Positions 1 to 7,326 of a stretch of DNA of 19,868 nt are shown here, one piece after another. Under the pieces are notes generated by a model that was given only the letters and a program-made list of their open reading frames with translations, was not told the origin of the DNA and made no database searches. The position numbers and the translations under genes were made by a program. The stretch's first letter is position 1. Each line of letters begins with the position of its first letter. The DNA comes from an uncultured Lachnospiraceae bacterium (GTDB taxonomy: Bacteria > Bacillota > Clostridia > Lachnospirales > Lachnospiraceae): NCBI GenBank assembly GCA_910586005.1, contig CAJUHG010000055.1, positions 1 to 19,868 of the forward strand, read 5' to 3'.

Positions 1-1
1 G

Positions 2-157
2 AAGAGATTAGCCTATGAAATTCAGAAAATGAGAGAAGGTTTCTATTATTTTATCAAATTTGATGCTGGGGCAGATTGTCCAGCTGAGCTTGAAAAGCGT
101 GTGCGTATTATGGACAATGTACTTCGTTTCTTATGCGTTAGACAAGATGAGGCATAA
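2..157 (+). CDS. rpsF: 30S ribosomal protein S6, C-terminal part (5' end outside window)
   Basis: The first 51 codons in the window read in one frame to a TAA at 155-157. The peptide (KRLAYEIQKMREGFYYFIKF, then LEKRVRIMDNVLRFLCVR) matches the second half of ribosomal protein S6, which binds S18 and the central domain of 16S rRNA on the small subunit platform. The start codon lies upstream of position 1. The stop is 17 bp before ssb, and the rpsF-ssb-rpsR order is the standard bacterial operon, which supports the call. The terminal residues after the core fold (VRQDEA) are short, as usual in Firmicutes. Confidence 0.93.
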   Translation, partial: KRLAYEIQKMREGFYYFIKFDAGADCPAELEKRVRIMDNVLRFLCVRQDEA

Positions 158-174
158 TAGAAAGAGGAGATAAC

Positions 175-618
175 ATGAATAAGGTTATATTAATGGGCAG
201 ATTAACCAAAGATCCTGAGGTTCGTTATTCCCAAAACGAACAGGGTACAGCGGTTGCAAGATATACATTAGCAGTAGATAGAAGATTTAAGCGTGATAAT
301 GACCAACAGAGTGCAGATTTTATTAATTGTGTTGTCTTTGGAAAGAGCGCAGAATTTGCAGAAAAGTATTTTCGCAAGGGAATGAAGATTGCTATCACTG
401 GAAGAATTCAAACAGGAAGTTACACAAATCAGGAAGGCCAGAAAGTTTACACTACTGATATTGTTGTAGAAGAACAGGAATTTGCAGAGAGCAAAGCTGC
501 AAGTGAGGCATATACTGGGGGGTATCAGCCTTCTGGTAGACCTGAACCTAGTACAGCAGTAGGAGATGGTTTTATGAATATTCCTGATGGTATAGATGAT
601 GAATTGCCCTTTAATTAG
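175..618 (+). CDS. ssb: Single-stranded DNA-binding protein
   Basis: This 147-aa protein coats single-stranded DNA during replication, repair and recombination and recruits partner proteins. Residues 1-105 form the OB fold (MNKVILMGRLTKDPEVRYS at the start, with FINCVVFGKSAEFAEKYFRKG following), then a Gly/Pro/Ser-rich linker, then an acidic tail DDELPFN. The tail is the partner-binding tip. Here a final Asn follows the usual terminal Pro-Phe. The start ATG follows a GAGGAG-like site. It sits between rpsF and rpsR with 17-bp gaps on both sides, so the three are almost certainly co-transcribed. Confidence 0.97.
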   Translation: MNKVILMGRLTKDPEVRYSQNEQGTAVARYTLAVDRRFKRDNDQQSADFINCVVFGKSAEFAEKYFRKGMKIAITGRIQTGSYTNQEGQKVYTTDIVVEEQEFAESKAASEAYTGGYQPSGRPEPSTAVGDGFMNIPDGIDDELPFN

Positions 619-635
619 AATAGGAGGTTAAAAAA

Positions 636-899
636 ATGGCTTATAATAAAACAGAAAGAAGCGATTCTCCAATGAAGAGAAGAGGCGGCATGCGTAGAAG
701 AAAAAAGGTTTGTGTCTTCTGTGGAAAAGATAATGTGATTGATTATAAAGACACAAACAAGTTAAAAAGATATATATCTGAAAGAGGTAAGATTCTTCCA
801 AGAAGAATTACTGGAAATTGTGCAAAACATCAGAGAGCTCTTACTGTTGCAATTAAGAGAGCAAGACATATTTCTTTAATGCCATATGTAACAGATTAA
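636..899 (+). CDS. rpsR: 30S ribosomal protein S18, zinc-ribbon (C+) form
   Basis: This 87-aa protein is a small-subunit platform protein that pairs with S6. The core IDYKDTNKLKRYISERGKIL and the basic C-terminus AIKRARHISLMPY are typical of S18. Cys26 and Cys29 (CVFC), with Cys62 and His65 (CAKH), form a plausible zinc site, so this is the cysteine-containing form rather than the zinc-free form of Bacillus subtilis. The ribosome site AGGAGG is placed 7-8 nt before the ATG. It is the last gene of the rpsF operon, and a terminator follows at 964. Confidence 0.97.
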   Translation: MAYNKTERSDSPMKRRGGMRRRKKVCVFCGKDNVIDYKDTNKLKRYISERGKILPRRITGNCAKHQRALTVAIKRARHISLMPYVTD

Positions 900-963
900 G
901 CCTTAAGAAATCAAGAGATTTGAACTGTGATTTGACACAATATTGATATAAAATTTATAGATG

Positions 964-996
964 GACCAATCATCTTTGGATGGTTGGTCTTTTTTT
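964..996 (+). terminator. Intrinsic terminator of the rpsF-ssb-rpsR operon
   Basis: An 11-bp stem (964-974 pairs with 979-989, one G-U pair) closes a TTTG loop and is followed directly by seven T residues at 990-996. It lies 65 bp after rpsR, which fits a Rho-independent terminator. Confidence 0.9.
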
Positions 997-1001
997 ATCT
1001 T

Positions 1002-1211
1002 ATAGGAAATACCTTGTTACATTAAAGTTTGAAAGTATATTCCTATAAGATAAAAACAATTATGCACACTCGCACAAGAGGTAACATATTGCTTCGCAAT
1101 TGCGCTCGGTGCGACAAACCGCCCAAGCCCCTCAAGACTGAGGGACTTAGGGAGCCCCAGCGGACTTGTCCGTTTTGTTCTTTCATAGGAAATACCTTGT
1201 TACATTAAAGT
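1002..1211. repeat. 27-bp direct repeat framing a GC-richer structured insert
   Basis: An identical 27-bp sequence beginning ATAGGAAATACCTTGTTAC occurs at 1002-1028 and 1185-1211. A shorter copy of its start (CCATAGGAAATA) recurs near 1230. The 156 bp between the two copies is clearly richer in G and C than the surroundings. It contains several small hairpins: CCCTCA-AGAC-TGAGGG at 1129-1144, a CGGA/TCCG hairpin near 1161-1172, and a palindrome CGCAATTGCG near 1096. A 16-bp inverted repeat pairs 992-1007 with 1041-1056. There is no open reading frame of note. It looks like a small mobile or recombination-derived element rather than a gene. Confidence 0.6.
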
Positions 1212-1267
1212 GTGGTATACTTTGTTCTTCCATAGGAAATAACTGTAAAATATGCAATATATTGTCA

Positions 1268-1297
1268 TTGAAAGCAAATATTAATGTATGTTATAAT
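1268..1297 (+). promoter_or_regulatory. Probable promoter of the XrtG locus
   Basis: TTGAAA at 1268-1273 and a perfect TATAAT at 1292-1297 are separated by 18 bp. The predicted start of transcription is about 50 nt before the first gene at 1353. No other strong sigma-A-type site is visible just upstream of the locus. Confidence 0.65.
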
Positions 1298-1352
1298 CAG
1301 TCACGCAAATATGACATGAACTATCAATAGGAATATGGACAGGTAAAGTGAA

Positions 1353-1706
1353 ATGAGATATCATCGTTTAACATATCGTTTATGTATGCAACATAGTCTT
1401 AATGGACAGATAGAGAATAAGCATCCTCATTTGATTGAGATAGAAATTGTGGCTAGGAAAAAGAAAGAAGATTTTTTAGAGTTTGCCAGTATGGATTCTA
1501 TTTTAGAGCAAGTATTTGGTTCTTATCAGTATCAATATTTAAATGAATTTCCAGAATTTGGACAAAATACCAGTATGGAACACTTAGGTGAAGTGTTTTA
1601 TGTTATGGTAAAAGAAGCTTTAGAAAAGCAACATTGGAAATTTGCTCGTTTTGAGATTCGTGAGACACCTCTACGCGCTTATGCAATTGTGGAAGAAGAA
1701 TTTTAA
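1353..1706 (+). CDS. Short 6-pyruvoyl-tetrahydropterin-synthase-like (QueD-fold) protein
   Basis: This 117-aa protein resembles the QueD/PTPS family, which rearranges dihydroneopterin triphosphate in pterin and queuosine synthesis. Visible family marks are His14, His24 and His26 (QHS and HPH, the zinc ligands), the YLN block at 62-64, and the pterin-anchoring Glu104 in ETP. The catalytic residues are absent: the region that carries the active Cys is shortened and has none, and the Asp-His before YLN is replaced by Gln59-Tyr60. It aligns by eye with the 160-aa product at 9745-10227 (shared HS, HPH, F-EF, YQ-Q-LN, ETP-R-Y). It is the first gene of the XrtG locus, 21 bp before the surface protein, with only a weak ribosome site. 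Enzymatic function is not assured. Confidence 0.7.
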   Translation: MRYHRLTYRLCMQHSLNGQIENKHPHLIEIEIVARKKKEDFLEFASMDSILEQVFGSYQYQYLNEFPEFGQNTSMEHLGEVFYVMVKEALEKQHWKFARFEIRETPLRAYAIVEEEF

Positions 1707-1727
1707 GTATTTATAAGGAGGATTTTT

Positions 1728-3854
1728 ATGAAAGCAAAAACGATTTTCAAAAGTGCTATGGTAGGCTTGTTATCACTTTCGCTTTTTTTATCAGGAATGC
1801 CAGTTATGGCAACTGAATTAAAGGATAAGCTATCTGAACAACGAACGGAACCAGAGCTAGATGAAAGAAAAAATAATACTGATTTAAACCAGAATTTAGA
1901 AAAGGATATAAAAGAAGATATCACTGTAATAGAAGAAATAGCAGATAAGAAAGAACAGATAGAAGAGACAAAAACACAAGAAGAGATAAAAATAGAAGAA
2001 GAGACAAAAACACAAGAAGAGATAAAAACACAAGAAGAAACAAAAATAGAAGAAGAGACAAAAACACAAGAAGAGACAAAAACACAAGAAGAGATAAAAA
2101 TAGAAGAAGAGACAAAAATAGAAGAAGAGACAAAAACACAAGAAGAGACAAAAACACAAGAAGAGATAAAAATAGAAGAAGAAATGAACACAGAGGAAGT
2201 AGAAGAGATGAAAAATACTCCTCTCAAAGTATTAGATGGAAATATTGTAATTGATGGGGATTTATCAGATTGGGAAAAAGTTACTACACATAGTTCAGAA
2301 GCTGCTAATGTGGATTCTTTTCAGGTTGCTTATTCTCCAGATGGAAAGATGCTATATTTTTGTTATAGGGGCAATGCAAGTACAGAGTGGGATTATAGTT
2401 TTGCTAGTACTAGTAATAGTTTTTATTTTTCTTATTTGGATGGGGCAACAGGAGAAAACAGTTCTATTTCTATCAATGCTTGGAAAGATGGTGCACTTGT
2501 AAAAAATTCTTTTTGGGGAGATATTTTAGGTGCAGATATTGCAATAACAAACAAGGCACATGGAACGAATGCTGGACCTTATGCTGTGGAATTTTCTGTT
2601 CCAGTTACTTTTTTTCACAGTTTAGATTTTATTCTTACCTTTGGTGATACTTCTATAAATTCCAGAGATATTGAACAAATAAATGGAAATATAGTAGAAG
2701 AAGAGAAACCCGTTATCTATACTGGAATTACAATTGATGGAAATTATTCTGATTGGGCAGCAGTGAAAAAGACAGAGATTTCCTGTCCAAATCCTATTCA
2801 TCCAGAATGCTTATCACAAGTGGCAGTTGTATATGATGGTGATTGGTTTTACATATATATCAAAGATGGACAAGAAGGGAATGCTGCTGGTTCAGGTACA
2901 CATTCCAATGGCAAATTTGCAATTACTTCTGATTTAGGTTATGAGACAGATATTCAGTTGACTACAGCACCAGCCGTCAATGGTGTGGATGGTGCACAAA
3001 TTTCTTATGTGGGTAGTGAGTGGGAAGTGGCAATCCCTAAAAATCAACTTCCTAAATATAGAGAAAAACTTTCTTTTGGCTTTTATTTACAGGAACCTTT
3101 TATCAGTGATATTATTAATTTACAAGAGGATAGTGAAAATAATTTGGATCATATTTTCAATGGGATTGTATATGATGGTCAGTATGAGGATTGGGAAGAT
3201 TATGGACATGTTACAATGGAATATGCCACAGCAGGTTCACAAGAATCTCAGGTTGATGCAAAAGGAGCCTTGTATACAGATGGGGAACGATTGTATGGTC
3301 ATGTTGTTACAACTATGTCTCAACATTTGCAAGAGGCAGGAGGGGAATTTACATCGGCTGTAACCATAGCTTTTAATCAAAATGCAAATGATTTAGTGAA
3401 TGGTACTTTTGATAGAGAAATGATTTTTTATCCTAGATGTGTGGCTGTGGATACAAATGGGAATATTAACTGGAATCCACAATTAAGTGGTTTGGAACAG
3501 GGGACTTATGAATTTTATCTTGCTTCTGCAGATGCATGGCATACATCTACAAATATCAATCATTTAAATGAAATGGATCAGATGTATGGGAAGATGATTA
3601 TGACAATTGGAGAAGATGGAAAAGATGAAATGGAATTTTATCTAGATTTACCAAGTATTGCAAAAAAATTTGGAGTAGATGCAACAGAGTTAAAACAAAT
3701 TGCAGCACAATTTGGTCGCATTGGGCAGCAATGGATTTTTACAGCAGGTGCCTCCACAGGAGCATTTATAGGTATTATTCTTTGTATTACTTCTGTAGGA
3801 TTAGCATTTTGGTATAAAAAAAGAACATACAAGTATGCTTTCACTACATGCTAG
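1728..3854 (+). CDS. Secreted surface protein with C-terminal anchor, likely XrtG substrate (Firmicu-CTERM type)
   Basis: This 708-aa protein starts after a strong AAGGAGG site with a signal peptide (residues 1-28, ending PVMA-T). Residues 79-156 are 13 tandem acidic hexapeptides of the form E-E-T/I-K-T/I-Q/E, a likely stalk. Three modules follow, each opening with a DG-x3-DW motif: VIDGDLSDW near 174, TIDGNYSDW near 334 and VYDGQYEDW near 481. This opening is typical of CBM9-like/DOMON-like sugar-binding beta sandwiches. The C-terminus has a small-residue patch AGASTGA (673-679), one membrane helix (about 679-696) and a basic tail KKR, the tripartite layout of a sorting signal. There is no LPXTG. 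In XrtG loci such a protein is the predicted substrate, and xrtG lies downstream in the same unit. The sugar-binding assignment rests on motif resemblance only. Confidence 0.75.
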   Translation: MKAKTIFKSAMVGLLSLSLFLSGMPVMATELKDKLSEQRTEPELDERKNNTDLNQNLEKDIKEDITVIEEIADKKEQIEETKTQEEIKIEEETKTQEEIKTQEETKIEEETKTQEETKTQEEIKIEEETKIEEETKTQEETKTQEEIKIEEEMNTEEVEEMKNTPLKVLDGNIVIDGDLSDWEKVTTHSSEAANVDSFQVAYSPDGKMLYFCYRGNASTEWDYSFASTSNSFYFSYLDGATGENSSISINAWKDGALVKNSFWGDILGADIAITNKAHGTNAGPYAVEFSVPVTFFHSLDFILTFGDTSINSRDIEQINGNIVEEEKPVIYTGITIDGNYSDWAAVKKTEISCPNPIHPECLSQVAVVYDGDWFYIYIKDGQEGNAAGSGTHSNGKFAITSDLGYETDIQLTTAPAVNGVDGAQISYVGSEWEVAIPKNQLPKYREKLSFGFYLQEPFISDIINLQEDSENNLDHIFNGIVYDGQYEDWEDYGHVTMEYATAGSQESQVDAKGALYTDGERLYGHVVTTMSQHLQEAGGEFTSAVTIAFNQNANDLVNGTFDREMIFYPRCVAVDTNGNINWNPQLSGLEQGTYEFYLASADAWHTSTNINHLNEMDQMYGKMIMTIGEDGKDEMEFYLDLPSIAKKFGVDATELKQIAAQFGRIGQQWIFTAGASTGAFIGIILCITSVGLAFWYKKRTYKYAFTTC
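1962..2195 (+). repeat. Tandem 18-bp coding repeat, 13 units (Glu-rich hexapeptides)
   Basis: Thirteen consecutive 18-bp units encode EETKTQ, EEIKIE, EEIKTQ, EETKIE and a last EEMNTE. Because each unit is 18 bp, gain or loss of units keeps the frame, so the length of the acidic stalk can change between strains. The strand is almost free of T and rich in purines. This creates long stop-free frames on the opposite strand that are not genes. Confidence 0.92.
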
Positions 3855-4267
3855 GAGATTTGTATTGTATCAGGGATGGTAATTTCTTTAGATTATAACT
3901 AAGAGAGAAAGATAAATTTTTTAACCAAAATATTGTTTGTATAATAAGAAGAAAAAAGAAATATTATCAGGAATATAATAGAAAATAAAAATATTATTGG
4001 AAAATAAAAGAGAAAATAAAATATTATAAAAAAATAGAAAAGAAAGGATATATAAAAAATAAAATAACTAAAAAAATAAGTATTATTTAGATAATAAAAG
4101 AGATAATAAAATAATATAGATAAAATAATAAAAAATAAAATGATTAAAATAAAATATAAGTATAAAGATAAAATATTATTGAAAATAAAATAAAAAATAA
4201 GTATTATTTAGATAATAAAACAAAAAAATAATTATTGTTGAAAAATAATAAATAGGAGGAATGGGCA
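3855..4267 (+). repeat. A-rich intergenic repeat tract inside the XrtG operon
   Basis: This 413-bp gap is almost entirely A and T from about 3945 onward, with A dominating the + strand. A 29-bp direct repeat beginning AAAAAATAAGTATTATTTAG occurs at 4071-4099 and 4192-4220. Shorter variants of AAAATAAAATATTATT recur throughout. There is no convincing terminator or promoter, and no coding frame. It ends with the AGGAGG site (4254-4259) of the next gene. It looks like slippage-expanded sequence, and it separates the surface protein gene from the membrane machinery genes. Confidence 0.8.
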
Positions 4268-6709
4268 TTGGAAGACAGAAAGAAGTCATATTATCTGATT
4301 TTATTAATGCCCATTCTTTATGTGTTATTTGCATATGGAATGGCAAGGATTCTGGAAAATAGTAGGAGTTATTTAGATGGAATAAACACTTTGTCCCATC
4401 TCTATAAAGGAGACCTATTGTATCAAGCAATTTGTAAAGGGGATTTTTGGCCTATTTATGATCCACTTTGGTATAATGGGGTAGAAGCGTTACGTTATTG
4501 GGAGCCATTACCAGTTTATATTTTAGCTATTTGCCAATTTTTTGCTGTAGGTAATTCCATCAATGGATTTTTAGTATTTGTTATGTTTATTTTTTTTGTA
4601 GGAGCAGTTTCTTGGTTTTATGTTGGTTTGAAAGTAAACCGTCCCTATTTTGGGGCTTTTTTGGGAGTTTTATGGTTTTTTATGCCTAATCATTTAGTTA
4701 CTTTATTTTATGAGGGCAATTTACCACGTTCTATTTGTATTGCTATTCTGCCATTCTTGATGTATTGGATTTATAACTATTTCCAATTTGGTCATTGGTA
4801 TAATCTACCAAAGATATCCTTGTGTTTTGCTTTGATGGCGTTGTGTCAGTCTGAATATGCAGGAGGGGTTTTCTTAGCAATTTTAATATATCTTTTTATC
4901 AATGCAGTGATTGTTCACAAATGGGATAGAGGATGGCAAGTGTTATTTGCATTGTTCTTGGGTTATATGTTAATTGGAGTATGGCTTATCCCATCCTTGA
5001 TGGATCGTATAACATCTATTAATCGGTTAGAAATTATGTCACAGTTTTTTCAAAGTATATTCTTATCTATTAATCCATTTGCACGTTTTGAGAAAGGAAA
5101 TGTAGATTTTTATTTTGGGTTAGCAGCTTTTTTATTGGCAGTTTTTGGAAGTTTATTGAGTAAGAAAAAATCTATGCCTGGTTTCTGGACAGGAATTATA
5201 ATTTTGATCGCAAGTTCTAATACTTTATATCTTCTTCTAAAAAAGTTGCCTGGTGGACAATATTTACCAATGCTTTGTTTTATATCTATCGCTTTGTGTA
5301 TGATTCTATTTAGTTTTTTAATTTGGGATACGCTAAAAAAAGGATGGATACTATTTTTTATAACATTGTTATTACTGGATGTATTGCCATCTTTCCCATT
5401 GATATTAGGAGAACAATCCAGAAAAATTCCACAAGAGATTATGGAAGGATATTCTGATTGGACTTTCATTGATCAAGCAAAAGAATTGACAGAACAACGA
5501 TTAGCATTGATAGATGAAAATGCTTTAGATGCAAGAAGCGTTTATTTGGTGACTGGATATGGAAAACCAGTTGCTACAAGTTATGGAGCTGTTTTGCAAT
5601 CTTGTACAACCGCAACAAATATGAAACAAATTGACCATTCTTTGAAAGAAGGAAATTATTTATATTTGTTTGATCGTTGTTTGGAAATGGGAAATGATAC
5701 GATAGTAATTCGATTAGCACTTGTAAAGGATTTTATAAAGCATCCAATACAAGAAATGGATCAGGCAGCTTCTAGAGTTGGTTATAAATTAGTAGATTAC
5801 AATGAAGAATATCGCTTTTATAAATTGGAGGTGGAAGGAAATTGGGGAACTCTTTCCAAATATCGTGCGATTGGTATTGGCACAGAAGCTCCTGAAATTT
5901 CTAGACAGTTTCCAATTGTGGAGGAAACAGATACAACCAATTTAAATGATTTTACATTTGAAGAGTTATGTGAGTATGATTTGATTTATTTAGCAGGATT
6001 TACCTATAAGGATAAATCTGTAGCTGAAGAATTAATTTTAAAATTAAGTGAGGCAGGAGTTCATATTATCTTAGCAGCGGATGGAATTCCAGAGGATAGA
6101 GGAAGCAAGAATCAGAGCTTTCTTGGGGTTATTTGTAATACAATTTCTTTTTCACAAGGTTATCCTAATTTGAAGACCATTGATGGCATATTAGAAACAG
6201 ATTTATTTCCAGATGGTCACCGTGAATGGAGTACTGTGTATGTAAATGGGTTGGATAAAGTCTGGGGTACGATAGAGAATGGGAAGTGGAATCTACCTTT
6301 TTATGGAACTGTAAAAAATAATAATATTATAGTAATTGGATTGAATCTAACATACTATTATGCTTTGACACAGGATAAAGGTGTAGGAGCTTTATTGAGT
6401 CATGCCATGAATTTAAATTCAAGTGAATTGCCCAAAAGAGAGATTGTACCTTATACCATACAATATTTTCCAGAGAATATTATTATCACTACAAATAAGA
6501 AGGATGTCAATACGGCTTTAGCATATCATAACAGTTTTTCAGCAAATCGAGAAATTTATTCAAAAAATCATTTGACTTATGTCAAGGAGGGAAAAACAAT
6601 TATTTCATTGACATATCCATATTTAAAACAGGGAATACTAGTCAGTATCACAGCGGCATTTCTTATTTTGGGATATTCGTTGCATATGTGGTTACGGAGG
6701 AAAATATGA
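4268..6709 (+). CDS. Multipass membrane protein, 6-pyruvoyl-tetrahydropterin-synthase-related family (PF10131-like), XrtG-associated
   Basis: This 813-aa protein begins at TTG, chosen because AGGAGG (4254-4259) lies 8 nt before it. The nearby ATG at 4261 is one base from the site and out of frame. The N-terminal half has about a dozen membrane helices, with a loop reading SHLYKGDLLYQAI and YDPLWYNGVEALRYWEPLP near residues 43-83. That loop is characteristic of the PTPS-related membrane protein family, and its layout resembles GT-C glycosyltransferases. From about residue 390 a soluble domain follows, probably extracytoplasmic. It includes an alpha/beta stretch (YDLIYLAGF near 567, then VHIILAADG) that recalls a GATase-like fold without the nucleophile. 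A last helix (about 785-806) ends in RRKI. Its stop overlaps the xrtG start (ATGA). The reaction is unknown; a glycan transfer or ligation role is inferred from context. Confidence 0.72.
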   Translation: MEDRKKSYYLILLMPILYVLFAYGMARILENSRSYLDGINTLSHLYKGDLLYQAICKGDFWPIYDPLWYNGVEALRYWEPLPVYILAICQFFAVGNSINGFLVFVMFIFFVGAVSWFYVGLKVNRPYFGAFLGVLWFFMPNHLVTLFYEGNLPRSICIAILPFLMYWIYNYFQFGHWYNLPKISLCFALMALCQSEYAGGVFLAILIYLFINAVIVHKWDRGWQVLFALFLGYMLIGVWLIPSLMDRITSINRLEIMSQFFQSIFLSINPFARFEKGNVDFYFGLAAFLLAVFGSLLSKKKSMPGFWTGIIILIASSNTLYLLLKKLPGGQYLPMLCFISIALCMILFSFLIWDTLKKGWILFFITLLLLDVLPSFPLILGEQSRKIPQEIMEGYSDWTFIDQAKELTEQRLALIDENALDARSVYLVTGYGKPVATSYGAVLQSCTTATNMKQIDHSLKEGNYLYLFDRCLEMGNDTIVIRLALVKDFIKHPIQEMDQAASRVGYKLVDYNEEYRFYKLEVEGNWGTLSKYRAIGIGTEAPEISRQFPIVEETDTTNLNDFTFEELCEYDLIYLAGFTYKDKSVAEELILKLSEAGVHIILAADGIPEDRGSKNQSFLGVICNTISFSQGYPNLKTIDGILETDLFPDGHREWSTVYVNGLDKVWGTIENGKWNLPFYGTVKNNNIIVIGLNLTYYYALTQDKGVGALLSHAMNLNSSELPKREIVPYTIQYFPENIIITTNKKDVNTALAYHNSFSANREIYSKNHLTYVKEGKTIISLTYPYLKQGILVSITAAFLILGYSLHMWLRRKI

Positions 6710-7326
6710 AAAAGAAATGGAGTAATCAAATGATAAAAGGTATCGTAGGTTTGATAGGATTTGTAATATGGTTGTTTCTTTTACGTGTATTAAAGAAAAG
6801 TAAGTTAAATTTTTGGCATTTTCTTGTTGGAAGTATAGGTGCTTTTCTTTTCATGTTTGTGTTTTTGCAACCAGTACTTACACGGCCTTTAGCAAGAATT
6901 GTTGCATTGCTAGCAAGTCTGCCAGGGAAAATTGGTGATATCTATGATGCTCATTATAAATATGGTGTTATTTTTGTAGAATCTTCTATAGGGGCGATTT
7001 CTTTAAAAATTGATTTTGAGTGTTCTGGAATAATAGAGATTATAGCCTACTTGTCATTGCTTATGTTTTATCGTGTATATACTGTGTATGAAAGATTTTA
7101 TGTAGGAGTGTTAGGAGTTATTGCAATGGTATTGGCAAATGCACTTCGCCTGATTACGATTTGTCTGATACTTTATTTTGGAGGTATTGATACTTATTAT
7201 ATTGCACATACCTTAATTGGAAGAATGATATATTATGGATTATCTGTTGTTTTATATTTTTATGTATTTACAAAACCACAGATTATTAAGCAGAAAGTAG
7301 GAAATTTTCGATATGACAATCATTAA
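6706..7326 (+). CDS. xrtG: Exosortase family protein XrtG
   Basis: This 206-aa, mostly membrane-embedded protein has the exosortase/archaeosortase triad: Cys106 in DFECSGI, Arg148 in NALRLI and His168 in HTLIGR. Several membrane helices flank them. Exosortases are transpeptidase-like enzymes that process the C-terminal anchor of surface proteins outside the membrane. The small size and the gene neighbourhood (PTPS-related proteins and a GT2) fit the Gram-positive XrtG type. The ATG at 6706 follows GGAGG and overlaps the preceding stop in an ATGA, which implies translational coupling. A frame opening at 6688 would add only six residues and has no ribosome site. The likely substrate is the 708-aa protein at 1728-3854. 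Confidence 0.88.
   Translation: MKKKWSNQMIKGIVGLIGFVIWLFLLRVLKKSKLNFWHFLVGSIGAFLFMFVFLQPVLTRPLARIVALLASLPGKIGDIYDAHYKYGVIFVESSIGAISLKIDFECSGIIEIIAYLSLLMFYRVYTVYERFYVGVLGVIAMVLANALRLITICLILYFGGIDTYYIAHTLIGRMIYYGLSVVLYFYVFTKPQIIKQKVGNFRYDNH

Noticed and set aside
932..960. TTGACA upstream of the rpsR terminator as a promoter
   Set aside because: The -10 position at 17 bp spacing reads TTATAG, a poor match, and transcription would run straight into the terminator.
1197..1221. Promoter from TTGTTA and TATACT in the second 27-bp repeat
   Set aside because: The spacer is only 13 bp.
1703..2227. Long open frames on the reverse strand, plus two shorter ones in other frames
   Set aside because: They are created by the T-poor 18-bp coding repeat of the surface protein gene; the products are low-complexity Ser/Phe/Leu/Cys strings and no ribosome sites are present.
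1728..3854. LPXTG sortase substrate
   Set aside because: No LPXTG-like motif precedes the C-terminal helix; the layout fits an exosortase-type signal better.
4261..4362. 33-codon ATG frame at the start of the 813-aa gene
   Set aside because: Its ATG is one base from the ribosome site and it overlaps a much longer, clearly coding frame; kept only as a possible decoy.
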